A stretch of DNA of 5,063 nucleotides from Pseudomonadota bacterium (GTDB taxonomy: Bacteria > Pseudomonadota > Alphaproteobacteria > Acetobacterales > Acetobacteraceae), in the NCBI GenBank assembly GCA_021819535.1, contig JAKAQU010000242.1:1-5063 (forward strand), in the 5' to 3' direction. A program made the position numbers and the translations under genes. A model generated the notes under the pieces. That model saw nothing but the letters and a program-made list of their open reading frames with translations. It did no database searches and was not told the origin of the DNA. Below are positions 1-5,063 of this stretch, in pieces. Each line of letters starts with the position of its first letter. Positions within the stretch are counted from its first letter, which is position 1.

Positions 1-511
1 CGATCTCAAGGATGTCCGCGAATCGGAACCCCTGCGGCGTCTGCGCCCGCCAGACACCGGCGCGGTCCAGCGTCTCGGAAACGAGATCACCCTCACAGCG
101 TTTCAGCGTATCCACCACCGGCAGGCCGGCGATCACCGCCCGATGCACGGCGAGCGCCGCGATCACCGCCGAAATCGTCTCTGGGGCAACGAAAGGGCGA
201 ACGGCGTCGTGGATCAAGACCGTCGCCGGCATCGAGGAAGCGAGCGCTTCCAGCCCGCGGCGCACCGAATCCTGGCGCGTCGCCCCGCCGAGCACCGGCG
301 GCGGCAGATCGAGCCCGGCCATCGCCGCGGCGTAGAGCGGCGCATCATCGGGATGGATCACCACCTGGATGCGCGAAATCGCCGGATGGCGGCGAAAGGC
401 GAGCACGGTATGGCGCAGCACCGCGGCACCGCCGACCTCACGGTATTGCTTCGGCGTCGGGCCACCGAAACGGCTCCCGCGCCCTCCGGCAACGATCAGC
501 GCGGCGTGCAT
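1..511 (-). CDS. ispD: IspD, 2-C-methyl-D-erythritol 4-phosphate cytidylyltransferase (or IspD part of IspDF), 3' end cut by window
   Basis: The enzyme joins CTP and methylerythritol phosphate to give CDP-methylerythritol in the cytosolic non-mevalonate isoprenoid pathway. The start is the ATG at 511-509; the frame stays open to the window edge, giving 170 residues. I read the family motifs directly: the nucleotide-binding loop GGRGSRFGGPTPKQY (residues 9-23, with R14 and K21 in the places of the catalytic Arg and Lys of the family), GGATRQDSV (75-83), HDAVRP (101-106), VVDTLK (132-137) and RAQTPQ (155-160). A purine-rich ribosome binding site lies 10 nt upstream of the ATG. The gene is on the same strand as the glycosyltransferase before it, across a 114-bp gap, so it may have its own promoter. 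Many alphaproteobacteria fuse IspD to IspF; the C-terminus is outside the window, so fusion cannot be judged. Function is very secure. Confidence 0.95.
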   Translation of the reverse strand, partial: MHAALIVAGGRGSRFGGPTPKQYREVGGAAVLRHTVLAFRRHPAISRIQVVIHPDDAPLYAAAMAGLDLPPPVLGGATRQDSVRRGLEALASSMPATVLIHDAVRPFVAPETISAVIAALAVHRAVIAGLPVVDTLKRCEGDLVSETLDRAGVWRAQTPQGFRFADILEI

Positions 512-521
512 GCGGCTCTTT

Positions 522-526
522 CTCCT
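522..526 (-). promoter_or_regulatory. Ribosome binding site of ispD
   Basis: On the minus strand the sequence before the ATG reads TGAGGAGAAAGAGCCGC. The AGGAG core ends 10 nt before the start codon, slightly long but acceptable. It supports the ATG at 511 as the start, which also places the nucleotide-binding loop at the very N-terminus as expected for this family. Confidence 0.6.
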
Positions 527-531
527 CAGAG

Positions 532-553
532 TGATCGCTGGTTGGACCGATCA
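532..553 (-). repeat. Inverted repeat in the ispD leader
   Basis: The arms TGATCG (532-537) and CGATCA (548-553) are perfect inverted copies around a 10-base spacer, just upstream of the ispD ribosome binding site. Further copies of the same hexamer occur at 582-587 and, inverted, inside the ispD start at 493-498. It could be a leader hairpin or an operator. Because CGATC-type words are frequent in this genome, chance is a real alternative. Confidence 0.25.
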
Positions 554-580
554 TGCCCACGGGGGCACGAAAACGCCGCA

Positions 581-609
581 GTGATCGGGGATGCGCCCCG
601 GCCGGTCAA
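581..609 (-). promoter_or_regulatory. Weak candidate promoter for ispD
   Basis: On the minus strand TTGACC (604-609) matches the -35 consensus at five of six positions. It is followed after exactly 17 bp by GATCAC (581-586), which matches the -10 consensus at only three of six. Its position between the glycosyltransferase stop and the ispD start is suitable. The rest of this 114-bp gap holds short GC-rich hairpins without a T-run, so no intrinsic terminator is evident and read-through from the upstream genes is also possible. Confidence 0.2.
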
Positions 610-625
610 GCGCCCGGGCGAGGCC

Positions 626-1399
626 CTATAGCGCCGCCTCTTCCCCACGGGGCTCGCGGATGTCGCGCCACTCCTCGGTGAACGGCTTTTTCAAAAACGT
701 CGCCCAGAAAAAATTGAGCGAGTAGCGAAGCCCGATCGTCACCACGCCCTCGCCCGCGAGCCGGCGGCCAGAGGAATAGGCGGGAAGTGCAAAGGTGAAC
801 TTCACCCGCCCGAGACGGCTCAGGCGGCGCGCGAGATCGGTGTCCTCGCCATAGAAGCTGAACCGGTCATTGGCGGCACCGAGCCGGGCCATGGCCTCGC
901 GCCGGACGACGAAATTGCCGCCCTGCAGCATGGCGCCGACCCGCAATACGAAATGATTGACGAGATAGACGGCATAGGCGAGGCGGTAATAAAATCCGAT
1001 CACGCGCTGCACGCCGGGCGAAAGATCGCGATAGAGATAGGGGCCGCTCAGCGCCACCAGCCGCGCATCAGTGGCGAAGGCCGCGCGCACGCGGGCAAGC
1101 CAGCCGGGCGGGAGATGGGTGTCGGCATCGATATGGGCGACGAGCGCGCCACGGCTCGCGACAAACCCGGCCCAACGCGCCGCGACCAGGCCCTTGCGCG
1201 GCTCCTCCACCACACGCACATCGGGGATGGCGCGGGCGATGGCGCCGGTCTGGTCGGTGCTGGCATTATCGACGACGATGATTTCCGCCGCCTCGCCGAT
1301 CGCCAGCCCTTCCCGTTCAATTTCGGCGCGGATGGCCGCAAGCGTCGCGGGAAGCAATGCCTCCTCGTTATAGGCGGGCACGACGAAGCTGATCAGCAT
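626..1399 (-). CDS. Family 2 (GT-A fold) glycosyltransferase, third gene of the plcP-agt unit
   Basis: This 257-residue protein is a complete GT2-type transferase that moves a sugar from a nucleotide-sugar donor; the exact sugar and acceptor are not shown by the sequence. Visible motifs are VVPAYNEE (6-13), the donor-binding stretch VVDNASTDQT (42-51), the metal-binding DAD at 91-93, GGNF (160-163) and the catalytic-base region YGEDTDLARRL with E185-D186. There is no signal peptide and no clear membrane helix, although residues 135-158 and 227-236 are rich in aromatic and aliphatic residues and could touch the membrane. The start overlaps the preceding GT4 gene by 7 bp and has a strong AAGGAG site inside that gene, so the two are co-transcribed. 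From context I infer a role in glycolipid or related envelope-sugar synthesis under phosphate limitation, perhaps adding a second sugar. Family assignment is secure, the specific role is not. Confidence 0.85.
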   Translation of the reverse strand: MLISFVVPAYNEEALLPATLAAIRAEIEREGLAIGEAAEIIVVDNASTDQTGAIARAIPDVRVVEEPRKGLVAARWAGFVASRGALVAHIDADTHLPPGWLARVRAAFATDARLVALSGPYLYRDLSPGVQRVIGFYYRLAYAVYLVNHFVLRVGAMLQGGNFVVRREAMARLGAANDRFSFYGEDTDLARRLSRLGRVKFTFALPAYSSGRRLAGEGVVTIGLRYSLNFFWATFLKKPFTEEWRDIREPRGEEAAL

Positions 1400-2496
1400 G
1401 CAAAAGCTCTCCTTGGCATCAGCGCGGGGTGGGGTGGGTGACGCGCGCTCGCGCGGAGCGGCACGAGATTGGCCAGGAACTGCCGCGCCGAAGCCGCCCA
1501 GGAAAACCTCTCGGCGAAGCCTCGGGCGCGGGCACGATCGATCGTGAGCGCCGCCATCGCCGCCTGGCCGAGATCGGGCGCGAGAACACCGACAGGCGCG
1601 CGCGTGCCGCCGAATGCCGCGTCGCCGAGAACGTCGCGCGGGCCGGGGACGGGAAAGGCTGCGACCGGAAGGCCAGAGGCGAGGGCTTCGAGCAGTACCA
1701 GGCCGAACGTGTCGGTGAGACTAGGAAAAACGAAGACATCGGCGCTGGCATAGAGCCGGGCCAGCGCCTCGCCGCGCATGGCGCCCAAGAAATGCGCCTT
1801 GGGATAGTCACGCATCAAGGCCGCCCGCGCCGGCCCGTCGCCGACGACGAGCTTGCTCCCGGGGAGATCGAGACCGAGAAAAGCGGGCAGATTCTTCTCG
1901 ACCGCAAGCCGCCCGACGGAGAGAAAAATCGGCCGCGGCAAGGAGAGGGGGGTGGCACGCCCGGGGTGAAACAGCGCGAGATCGACGCCGCGCGACCAGA
2001 GACACATATTGGCGAATCCGTGCCCCGCGAGTTCGACGGCAAGCCCCGCGGTCGCGACCATCATCGCCGCACCCCGCCCATGAAAGCGCCGCAGCCAGCG
2101 ATAGGTGAGGCCGCGCGGGAAAGCAGCACGGGTCGCGAGATAATCGGGGAATCGGGTGTGATAAGCGGTCGTGAACGACCAGCCCGCGGCACGCGCGATC
2201 GCACCCGCGGCAAGGCCGAGCGGCCCCTCGGTCGCGATATGGAGATAATCCGGATCGAACGCGGAGAGCAGGGCGGCAAGCCGCCGGCGCGGCCAGAGGG
2301 CGAGGCGGATTTCGGGGTAGATCGGGCACGGGATGGTCTGGAACCGATCAGGTCCGATCACCAGCGCCTCATGCCCCATGGCGCGAAGTTCGGAGACGGT
2401 CATGGCCAGCGTCTGGACGACACCGTTGATCTGCGGATGCCAGGCATCGCTCACGATCGCGATCCGCGCCGGCAATACCTCAGATTCCCGCGACAT
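1393..2496 (-). CDS. agt: Agt-like GT4 diacylglycerol glycosyltransferase
   Basis: The 367-residue protein is a GT-B fold family 4 glycosyltransferase. Visible landmarks are the N-terminal acceptor-domain signature SDAWHPQINGVV (16-27), HIATEGPLG (86-94), TAYHTRFPDY (110-119), WSRGVDLALFHPGR (167-180), then the donor domain with SVGRLAVEKN (193-202), GDGPAR (219-224), SADVFVFPS (251-259) and TDTFGLVLLEALASGLPV (261-278). D262 and E270 occupy the places of the EX7E motif. This motif set is what I know from the Agt family of phosphate-starved alphaproteobacteria, which transfers glucose or glucuronate to diacylglycerol; mannosyltransferases of the MgtA type are related, so the sugar is uncertain. 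It acts on the cytoplasmic face of the inner membrane. The start overlaps the end of the plcP-like gene by 17 bp, which supports a joint role: PlcP releases diacylglycerol and Agt glycosylates it. The C-terminal 24 residues or so are Arg/Pro/Ala-rich, look unconserved, and carry the ribosome binding site of the next gene. Confidence 0.8.
   Translation of the reverse strand: MSRESEVLPARIAIVSDAWHPQINGVVQTLAMTVSELRAMGHEALVIGPDRFQTIPCPIYPEIRLALWPRRRLAALLSAFDPDYLHIATEGPLGLAAGAIARAAGWSFTTAYHTRFPDYLATRAAFPRGLTYRWLRRFHGRGAAMMVATAGLAVELAGHGFANMCLWSRGVDLALFHPGRATPLSLPRPIFLSVGRLAVEKNLPAFLGLDLPGSKLVVGDGPARAALMRDYPKAHFLGAMRGEALARLYASADVFVFPSLTDTFGLVLLEALASGLPVAAFPVPGPRDVLGDAAFGGTRAPVGVLAPDLGQAAMAALTIDRARARGFAERFSWAASARQFLANLVPLRASARHPPHPALMPRRAFAC
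1409..1414 (-). promoter_or_regulatory. Ribosome binding site of the GT2 gene, embedded in the GT4 coding end
   Basis: On the minus strand AAGGAG sits 9 nt before the ATG at 1399-1397, inside the last codons of the GT4 gene. It is the best Shine-Dalgarno sequence among the three overlapping genes and fixes this start. It suggests efficient independent initiation of the third gene rather than coupling only. Confidence 0.7.
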
Positions 2497-3316
2497 TCAG
2501 TGCCGCCCCCCGGGGGGCGAGAAAAGAAAGACCGTTGATCGCCGCCCAATCGAGCAGTTCGAGCCGCCCGTCGCGATGCTCGACGACGGCGGTGCAGCTT
2601 TCCACCCAATCGCCGGCATTGAGATAGAGCTTGCCCGCCACCTCGCGCAGCTCGGCGTGATGGATATGGCCGCAGACGACACCATCGAAGCCGCGGCGCG
2701 CGGCGTCGGTGACGAGTGCCATCTCGAAACGGTCGATCGCGGCCACCGCTTCCTTCACCCGACGCTTGAGATAGGCCGAGAGCGACCAGTAGGGATAGCC
2801 GAGCCGGGCGCGGATGAGATTGAAATAGCGGTTGAGCCGGAGTGCTAGACTATAGGCGCCATCGCCGAGCAGGGCGAGGAGGCGAGCATAGCACACCACC
2901 GAATCGAACTGATCGCCGTGCAGAACGAGAAGGCGCCGGCCATCGGCGGTGACGTGCTCGGCCTCGTCGCTGAGTGCGACACCGGCGATCTCGAGCCCGA
3001 GCGCGAGAAAGCGCCGCAGCGCATCGTCGTGATTGCCGGCGATATACGTCACCTTGGCGCCGGCGCGGGCGTGACGGAGGATTTCGGTCAGCACCGCGTC
3101 GTGATGGCGGTCCCAGTGCCAGCCACGCCGGAGCCGCCAGCCATCGATGATGTCGCCGACGAGGTAGATATGCTCGGCGGAAACGCGGCGGAGGAAATCG
3201 GCGAGAAAATCGGCGCGGCATTCGCGCGTGCCAAGATGGGTGTCGGAGATGAAAAGGCTGCGAAAGACCGGAAGCGCTGAGATGCGGGTCATGGCGACAT
3301 CGTTATGTCGCAGCAC
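2480..3316 (-). CDS. plcP: PlcP-like phospholipase C (calcineurin-like metallophosphoesterase)
   Basis: The protein is a binuclear metallophosphoesterase. Taking the GTG at 3316 as start (278 residues), the metal-binding motifs appear in family order: SDTHLG (24-29), GDIIDGWRLRRGWHW (54-68), GNHDD (94-98), HGDQFD (133-138) and GHIHH (216-220), followed by AGDWVESCTAVVEH (234-247). Such proteins are often labelled UDP-2,3-diacylglucosamine diphosphatase. The GDWVES/VVEH end and an Agt-like gene next door fit PlcP better, the intracellular phospholipase C that splits phosphatidylcholine and other phospholipids into diacylglycerol and a phospho-alcohol during phosphate starvation. The GTG start has GGAG 4 nt upstream. 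An ATG at 3292 would give 270 residues and also fits the family, but lacks an obvious ribosome binding site. It is the first gene of the unit, behind an AT-rich gap with a candidate Pho box. Confidence 0.82.
   Translation of the reverse strand: MLRHNDVAMTRISALPVFRSLFISDTHLGTRECRADFLADFLRRVSAEHIYLVGDIIDGWRLRRGWHWDRHHDAVLTEILRHARAGAKVTYIAGNHDDALRRFLALGLEIAGVALSDEAEHVTADGRRLLVLHGDQFDSVVCYARLLALLGDGAYSLALRLNRYFNLIRARLGYPYWSLSAYLKRRVKEAVAAIDRFEMALVTDAARRGFDGVVCGHIHHAELREVAGKLYLNAGDWVESCTAVVEHRDGRLELLDWAAINGLSFLAPRGAALNVAGI
2504..2519. repeat. Perfect GC-only palindrome just before the agt start
   Basis: CGCCCCCCGGGGGGCG reads the same on both strands. In RNA it could fold as a 6-bp G:C stem with a CCGG loop. 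It lies within the last codons of the plcP-like gene (Leu-Ala-Pro-Arg-Gly-Ala region) and ends 7 nt before the agt ATG at 2496. The only G-rich sequence that could serve as the agt ribosome binding site is in its second arm, so folding could hide it until ribosomes translating plcP open it. Confidence 0.5.
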
Positions 3317-3320
3317 ATCT

Positions 3321-3324
3321 CTCC
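3321..3324 (-). promoter_or_regulatory. Possible ribosome binding site deciding the plcP GTG start
   Basis: On the minus strand GGCGGAGAGAT precedes the GTG at 3316, with the GGAG core 4 nt away, which is short but usable. No comparable sequence precedes the alternative ATG at 3292. An ATG in another frame at 3318 would lie only 2 nt from the core, too close for good initiation. Confidence 0.35.
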
Positions 3325-3348
3325 GCCAGTGAAGCTATGATGAACTGA

Positions 3349-3366
3349 ATGAAACTTTGATGACTG
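3349..3366 (-). promoter_or_regulatory. Candidate Pho box (PhoB binding site) upstream of plcP
   Basis: On the minus strand the site reads CAGTCAT-CAAA-GTTTCAT. Against the two-copy consensus CTGTCAT-N4-CTGTCAT it matches 6 of 7 and 5 of 7 positions, with the correct 4-base spacer (11-bp period). A weaker second pair with the same spacing follows at 3329-3346 (AGTTCAT-CATA-GCTTCAC, four matches in each half). The gene behind it is of a type known to be PhoB-controlled. A -10 at the expected distance would be the poor CATAGC at 3334-3339, giving a very short leader. Activation by PhoB is inferred, not shown. Confidence 0.45.
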
Positions 3367-3368
3367 GA

Positions 3369-3374
3369 ATTATA
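3369..3374 (-). promoter_or_regulatory. Perfect TATAAT -10 hexamer in the plcP upstream gap
   Basis: On the minus strand AAAATATAATTCC holds a six-of-six -10 box within an unusually AT-rich patch (roughly 3336-3390). No convincing -35 element lies 16-18 bp upstream. The candidate Pho box begins 3 bp downstream of it, so if this -10 is used, the box would cover the transcription start instead of acting as an upstream activator site. It could be a basal promoter or a chance match in AT-rich DNA. Confidence 0.3.
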
Positions 3375-3395
3375 TTTTACCAAATTATGACGCGG

Positions 3396-3418
3396 TTCGG
3401 CTCAGCCCGGCCGCCGAA
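3396..3418 (-). terminator. Weak hairpin after moeA, possible terminator
   Basis: On the minus strand TTCGGC and GCCGAA form a 6-bp stem around an 11-nt GC-rich loop, 18 bp after the moeA stop. A loose AT stretch (CATAATTT) follows several bases later instead of a proper T-run. The position suits termination of moaC-moeA before the plcP unit, but the structure is poor for an intrinsic terminator. Confidence 0.2.
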
Positions 3419-3435
3419 TAACCCGCGATGCGCGC

Positions 3436-4641
3436 TCATAGCCCGAGCCGCTCGAAGCGAAGGATTTCCACCACCCCCCCCGCTTCCACCGCCGGGGCGT
3501 GCGGCGGGCGGAGGATGAGCGCATCGGCCCGGGCGAGAGATGCCTGCATCGCCGAATCCTGCACCGCGAACGCCTCGGCGAGCAGCGCGCCATCCTGGTT
3601 TCTTTCAAGCACCGCGCGAAGAAAATCGAAACGCCGGTCATTGGCGCGAAGCGGCGTTTTGGTTTGCGCGGGCTCAAGGGGAAGCGGCGCATCGGCAAGC
3701 CCCGCGAGCCTGAGCAAGGCCGGGCGCAAAAACAGGAGCGCGCAAATGAACGCCGAGACCGGATTGCCCGGCAGGCCCAAAACCGGCATGTCGCCGAGCT
3801 GCCCGAACATCAGCGGTTTCCCTGGCCGCATCGCGATTTTCCAGAAATCGACCGCAAGCCCGCGCCGGGCGAGACCCGCCTGCACCAGATCATGATCGCC
3901 AACACTCGCGCCTCCGGTGGTGACCAGAAGATCGGCGCCGCGCGCGCCATCGGCGCCGCGCGCGATCGCGTCGATATCGTCGGGCGCGATCGGCAGAATG
4001 ATCGGTGTGCCGCCGAGCGCGATCACCATCGCCGCCAGCGCGTGAGCGTTGGAGCTTACGATGCCGCCTGCCGGCACCTTCTCGCCGGGCAGCGCGATCT
4101 CATCGCCGGTCGCGAGAATGGCGATCCGTGGCCGGCGGTGAACGGCGAGCCAGGGATGATTGGCCGCCGCCGCGAGACCGATATCGCGCGGGCCGAGGCG
4201 ACGCCCGGCGGGAATGACCGTGCTCGCTTCGGTAAAATCCTGACCCTTGCGGCGGATATGCTGGCCGGGCCGAACCGTCTCGCGGACAACCACGCGCTCG
4301 CCCACGGCTTCGGCGTCTTCCTGTAGCAGCACCGCATCGGCGCCGTCGGGGAGGAAGCTCCCGGTGAAAATGCGCACGGTTTCGCCCGCCGCCATGGCGC
4401 CGGCGAAGGGATGGCCGGCCGGAGCACTGCCGATCAGGCGCAATGTCGCCCCTGCCCGTGCCTCCGCAACCCGCACGGCATAGCCATCCATGGCTGAGAC
4501 ATCCGCCGGCGGCAGCGTCAAACGCGCCAGAACCGGCGCCGCGGTGATGCGCCCCAGCGCCTCGGCGAGCGCCACCGTCTCCGGGCCGACCGCGACGAGG
4601 CCAGCGAGAATGCGCGCGCGTGCGCCGTCGATGCCGATCAT
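3436..4641 (-). CDS. moeA: MoeA, molybdopterin molybdenumtransferase
   Basis: MoeA inserts molybdate into adenylylated molybdopterin, the last general step of molybdenum cofactor synthesis in the cytosol. I chose the ATG at 4641, 4 bp after the moaC stop, giving 401 residues, normal for MoeA. The frame is open upstream to an ATG at 4761, but those 40 codons lie over conserved moaC sequence and have no MoeA character. Visible motifs are VSAMDGYAV (48-56), FTGSFLPDGADAVLLQED (92-109), ATGDEIALPGE (177-187), TTGGASVGDHD (241-251), MRPGKPLMFG (271-280), GLPGNPVSAF (289-298) and the C-terminal beta-barrel domain with QDSAMQASLARADALIL (361-377). It is co-transcribed with moaC. Oddities: an 18-bp tandem duplication gives a repeated RGAD near residues 228-236, and a run of eight G in the coding strand lies near the 3' end. 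Confidence 0.96.
   Translation of the reverse strand: MIGIDGARARILAGLVAVGPETVALAEALGRITAAPVLARLTLPPADVSAMDGYAVRVAEARAGATLRLIGSAPAGHPFAGAMAAGETVRIFTGSFLPDGADAVLLQEDAEAVGERVVVRETVRPGQHIRRKGQDFTEASTVIPAGRRLGPRDIGLAAAANHPWLAVHRRPRIAILATGDEIALPGEKVPAGGIVSSNAHALAAMVIALGGTPIILPIAPDDIDAIARGADGARGADLLVTTGGASVGDHDLVQAGLARRGLAVDFWKIAMRPGKPLMFGQLGDMPVLGLPGNPVSAFICALLFLRPALLRLAGLADAPLPLEPAQTKTPLRANDRRFDFLRAVLERNQDGALLAEAFAVQDSAMQASLARADALILRPPHAPAVEAGGVVEILRFERLGL
3931..3964. repeat. 16-bp direct repeat (18-bp period) inside moeA
   Basis: ATCGGCGCCGCGCGCG occurs exactly at 3931-3946 and again at 3949-3964. The period is six codons, so the MoeA protein gains an in-frame repeat ARGADGARGAD just before TTGGASVGDHD. 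The alternating CG run makes slippage or a small tandem duplication a likely origin. Confidence 0.7.
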
Positions 4642-4645
4642 GCCG

Positions 4646-5063
4646 CTACTCTTGCCGAAACTCGCCCGATTTGCCGCCCGATTTGGCCACCAGGCGCAAC
4701 GCCTCGATGCGCATGCCGCGATCGACCGCTTTGCACATGTCATAGACGGTGAGAGCGGCAATGCTCGCCGCCGTCATCGCTTCCATCTCGACGCCGGTGC
4801 GCCCGGTGGTGCGAACCGTCGCCGCGATTTCCACCGCATCCGGCGGCGCCGGCGTCAGCTCGACCGCGACCGCATCGAACGGCAGAGGATGGCAGAGCGG
4901 AATGAGATCGGCGGTGCGCTTGGCCGCCATGATGCCGGCGAGCCGCGCAACCCCGAGCACATCCCCCTTCTTTGCCCCGCCGGCGCGGATGAGATCGAGG
5001 GTCGCCGGCGCCATCACCACCCGCGCGCGGGCGGTCGCTGCGCGTATGGTGATCGCCTTGCCC
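4646..5063 (-). CDS. moaC: MoaC, cyclic pyranopterin monophosphate synthase, 5' end outside window
   Basis: MoaC works with MoaA to convert GTP into cyclic pyranopterin monophosphate, the first stable intermediate of molybdenum cofactor synthesis. The frame is open to the window edge and gives 138 residues ending at the TAG (4648-4646); compared with the roughly 160-residue family, about 20 N-terminal residues are missing. Potential internal GTG/ATG starts near 5020-5012 are not the true start, because residues further upstream (KAITIRAATARARVVM) still align with MoaC. Conserved parts visible are KKGDVLGVARLAGIMAAKRT, LIPLCHPL with the catalytic-region His, GVEMEAMTAAS, YDMCKAVDRGM and AKSGGKSGEF at the C-terminus. 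The stop lies 4 bp from the moeA start, a typical two-gene operon. Confidence 0.96.
   Translation of the reverse strand, partial: GKAITIRAATARARVVMAPATLDLIRAGGAKKGDVLGVARLAGIMAAKRTADLIPLCHPLPFDAVAVELTPAPPDAVEIAATVRTTGRTGVEMEAMTAASIAALTVYDMCKAVDRGMRIEALRLVAKSGGKSGEFRQE

Noticed and set aside
122..177. Repeated GATCACCGCC words inside ispD
   Set aside because: They encode ordinary AVI residues in two places of the conserved protein and look like codon-usage coincidence.
586..600. CGGGG-ATGCG-CCCCG hairpin after the GT2 gene as a terminator
   Set aside because: Only a 5-bp stem with no following T-run on either strand. The 5-bp hairpin at 554-567 fails for the same reason.
953..1441. Plus-strand open frame of 162 codons opposite the GT2 gene
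   Set aside because: Same reasoning: it shadows the GT2 motifs and shows no domain of its own.
1429..2538. Long open frame on the plus strand (369 codons) opposite the GT4 gene
   Set aside because: It lies opposite a well-conserved gene. Its product is low-complexity, rich in Arg, Gly and Glu with no recognisable domain, as expected for an antisense frame in GC-rich DNA.
2480..3316. Naming this gene lpxH (UDP-2,3-diacylglucosamine diphosphatase)
   Set aside because: The metallophosphoesterase core is shared, but the GDIIDGWRLRRGWHW and GDWVES/VVEH segments and the Agt-like neighbour fit the PlcP family better. Only a tree could settle it fully.
3499..4326. Plus-strand open frame of 275 codons opposite moeA
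   Set aside because: It is the mirror of conserved MoeA codons, with no motif, no convincing ribosome binding site and biased Arg/Ala/Glu composition.
4642..4761. N-terminal extension of moeA starting at 4761
   Set aside because: The 40 extra codons overlap conserved moaC codons in another frame and read as Arg/Ala/Ser-rich noise. The ATG at 4641 gives a normal MoeA.

Overview
This is a GC-rich window (about two thirds G+C by eye) in which all six genes are on the minus strand. Protein sequences and gene content point to an alphaproteobacterium. An Acetobacteraceae/Rhodospirillales-type host is plausible, but that is a guess from protein style, not shown. Reading in the direction of transcription (high to low coordinates), the order is moaC (5' end outside the window), moeA, a 119-bp AT-rich regulatory gap, plcP-like phospholipase C, agt-like GT4 glycosyltransferase, a GT2 glycosyltransferase, a 114-bp gap, and ispD (or the IspD part of ispDF; 3' end outside the window).

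Region 3436-5063 is a molybdenum cofactor pair. MoaC makes cyclic pyranopterin monophosphate and MoeA inserts molybdate. The genes are 4 bp apart and clearly co-transcribed.

Region 626-3316 is the most interesting part: a tightly overlapping three-gene unit (17-bp and 7-bp overlaps). The first gene has the metallophosphoesterase motifs of PlcP, a phospholipase C of phosphate-starved alphaproteobacteria that is often misannotated as UDP-2,3-diacylglucosamine diphosphatase. The second looks like Agt, the GT4 enzyme that glycosylates the diacylglycerol released by PlcP. Together they would replace phospholipids with phosphorus-free glycolipids when phosphate is scarce. The third gene, a GT2 glycosyltransferase, is less usual and might extend or diversify the glycolipid. 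The AT-rich gap before plcP contains a candidate Pho box (11 of 14 consensus positions) and a perfect TATAAT, but their relative order is awkward and the promoter architecture is unresolved.

Region 1-625 holds the N-terminal 170 codons of an IspD of the non-mevalonate isoprenoid pathway, preceded by a leader with a good ribosome binding site, an inverted repeat and a weak promoter candidate. No RNA genes, insertion sequences, CRISPR arrays or plus-strand genes were recognised. No gene-free stretch exceeds 300 bases.
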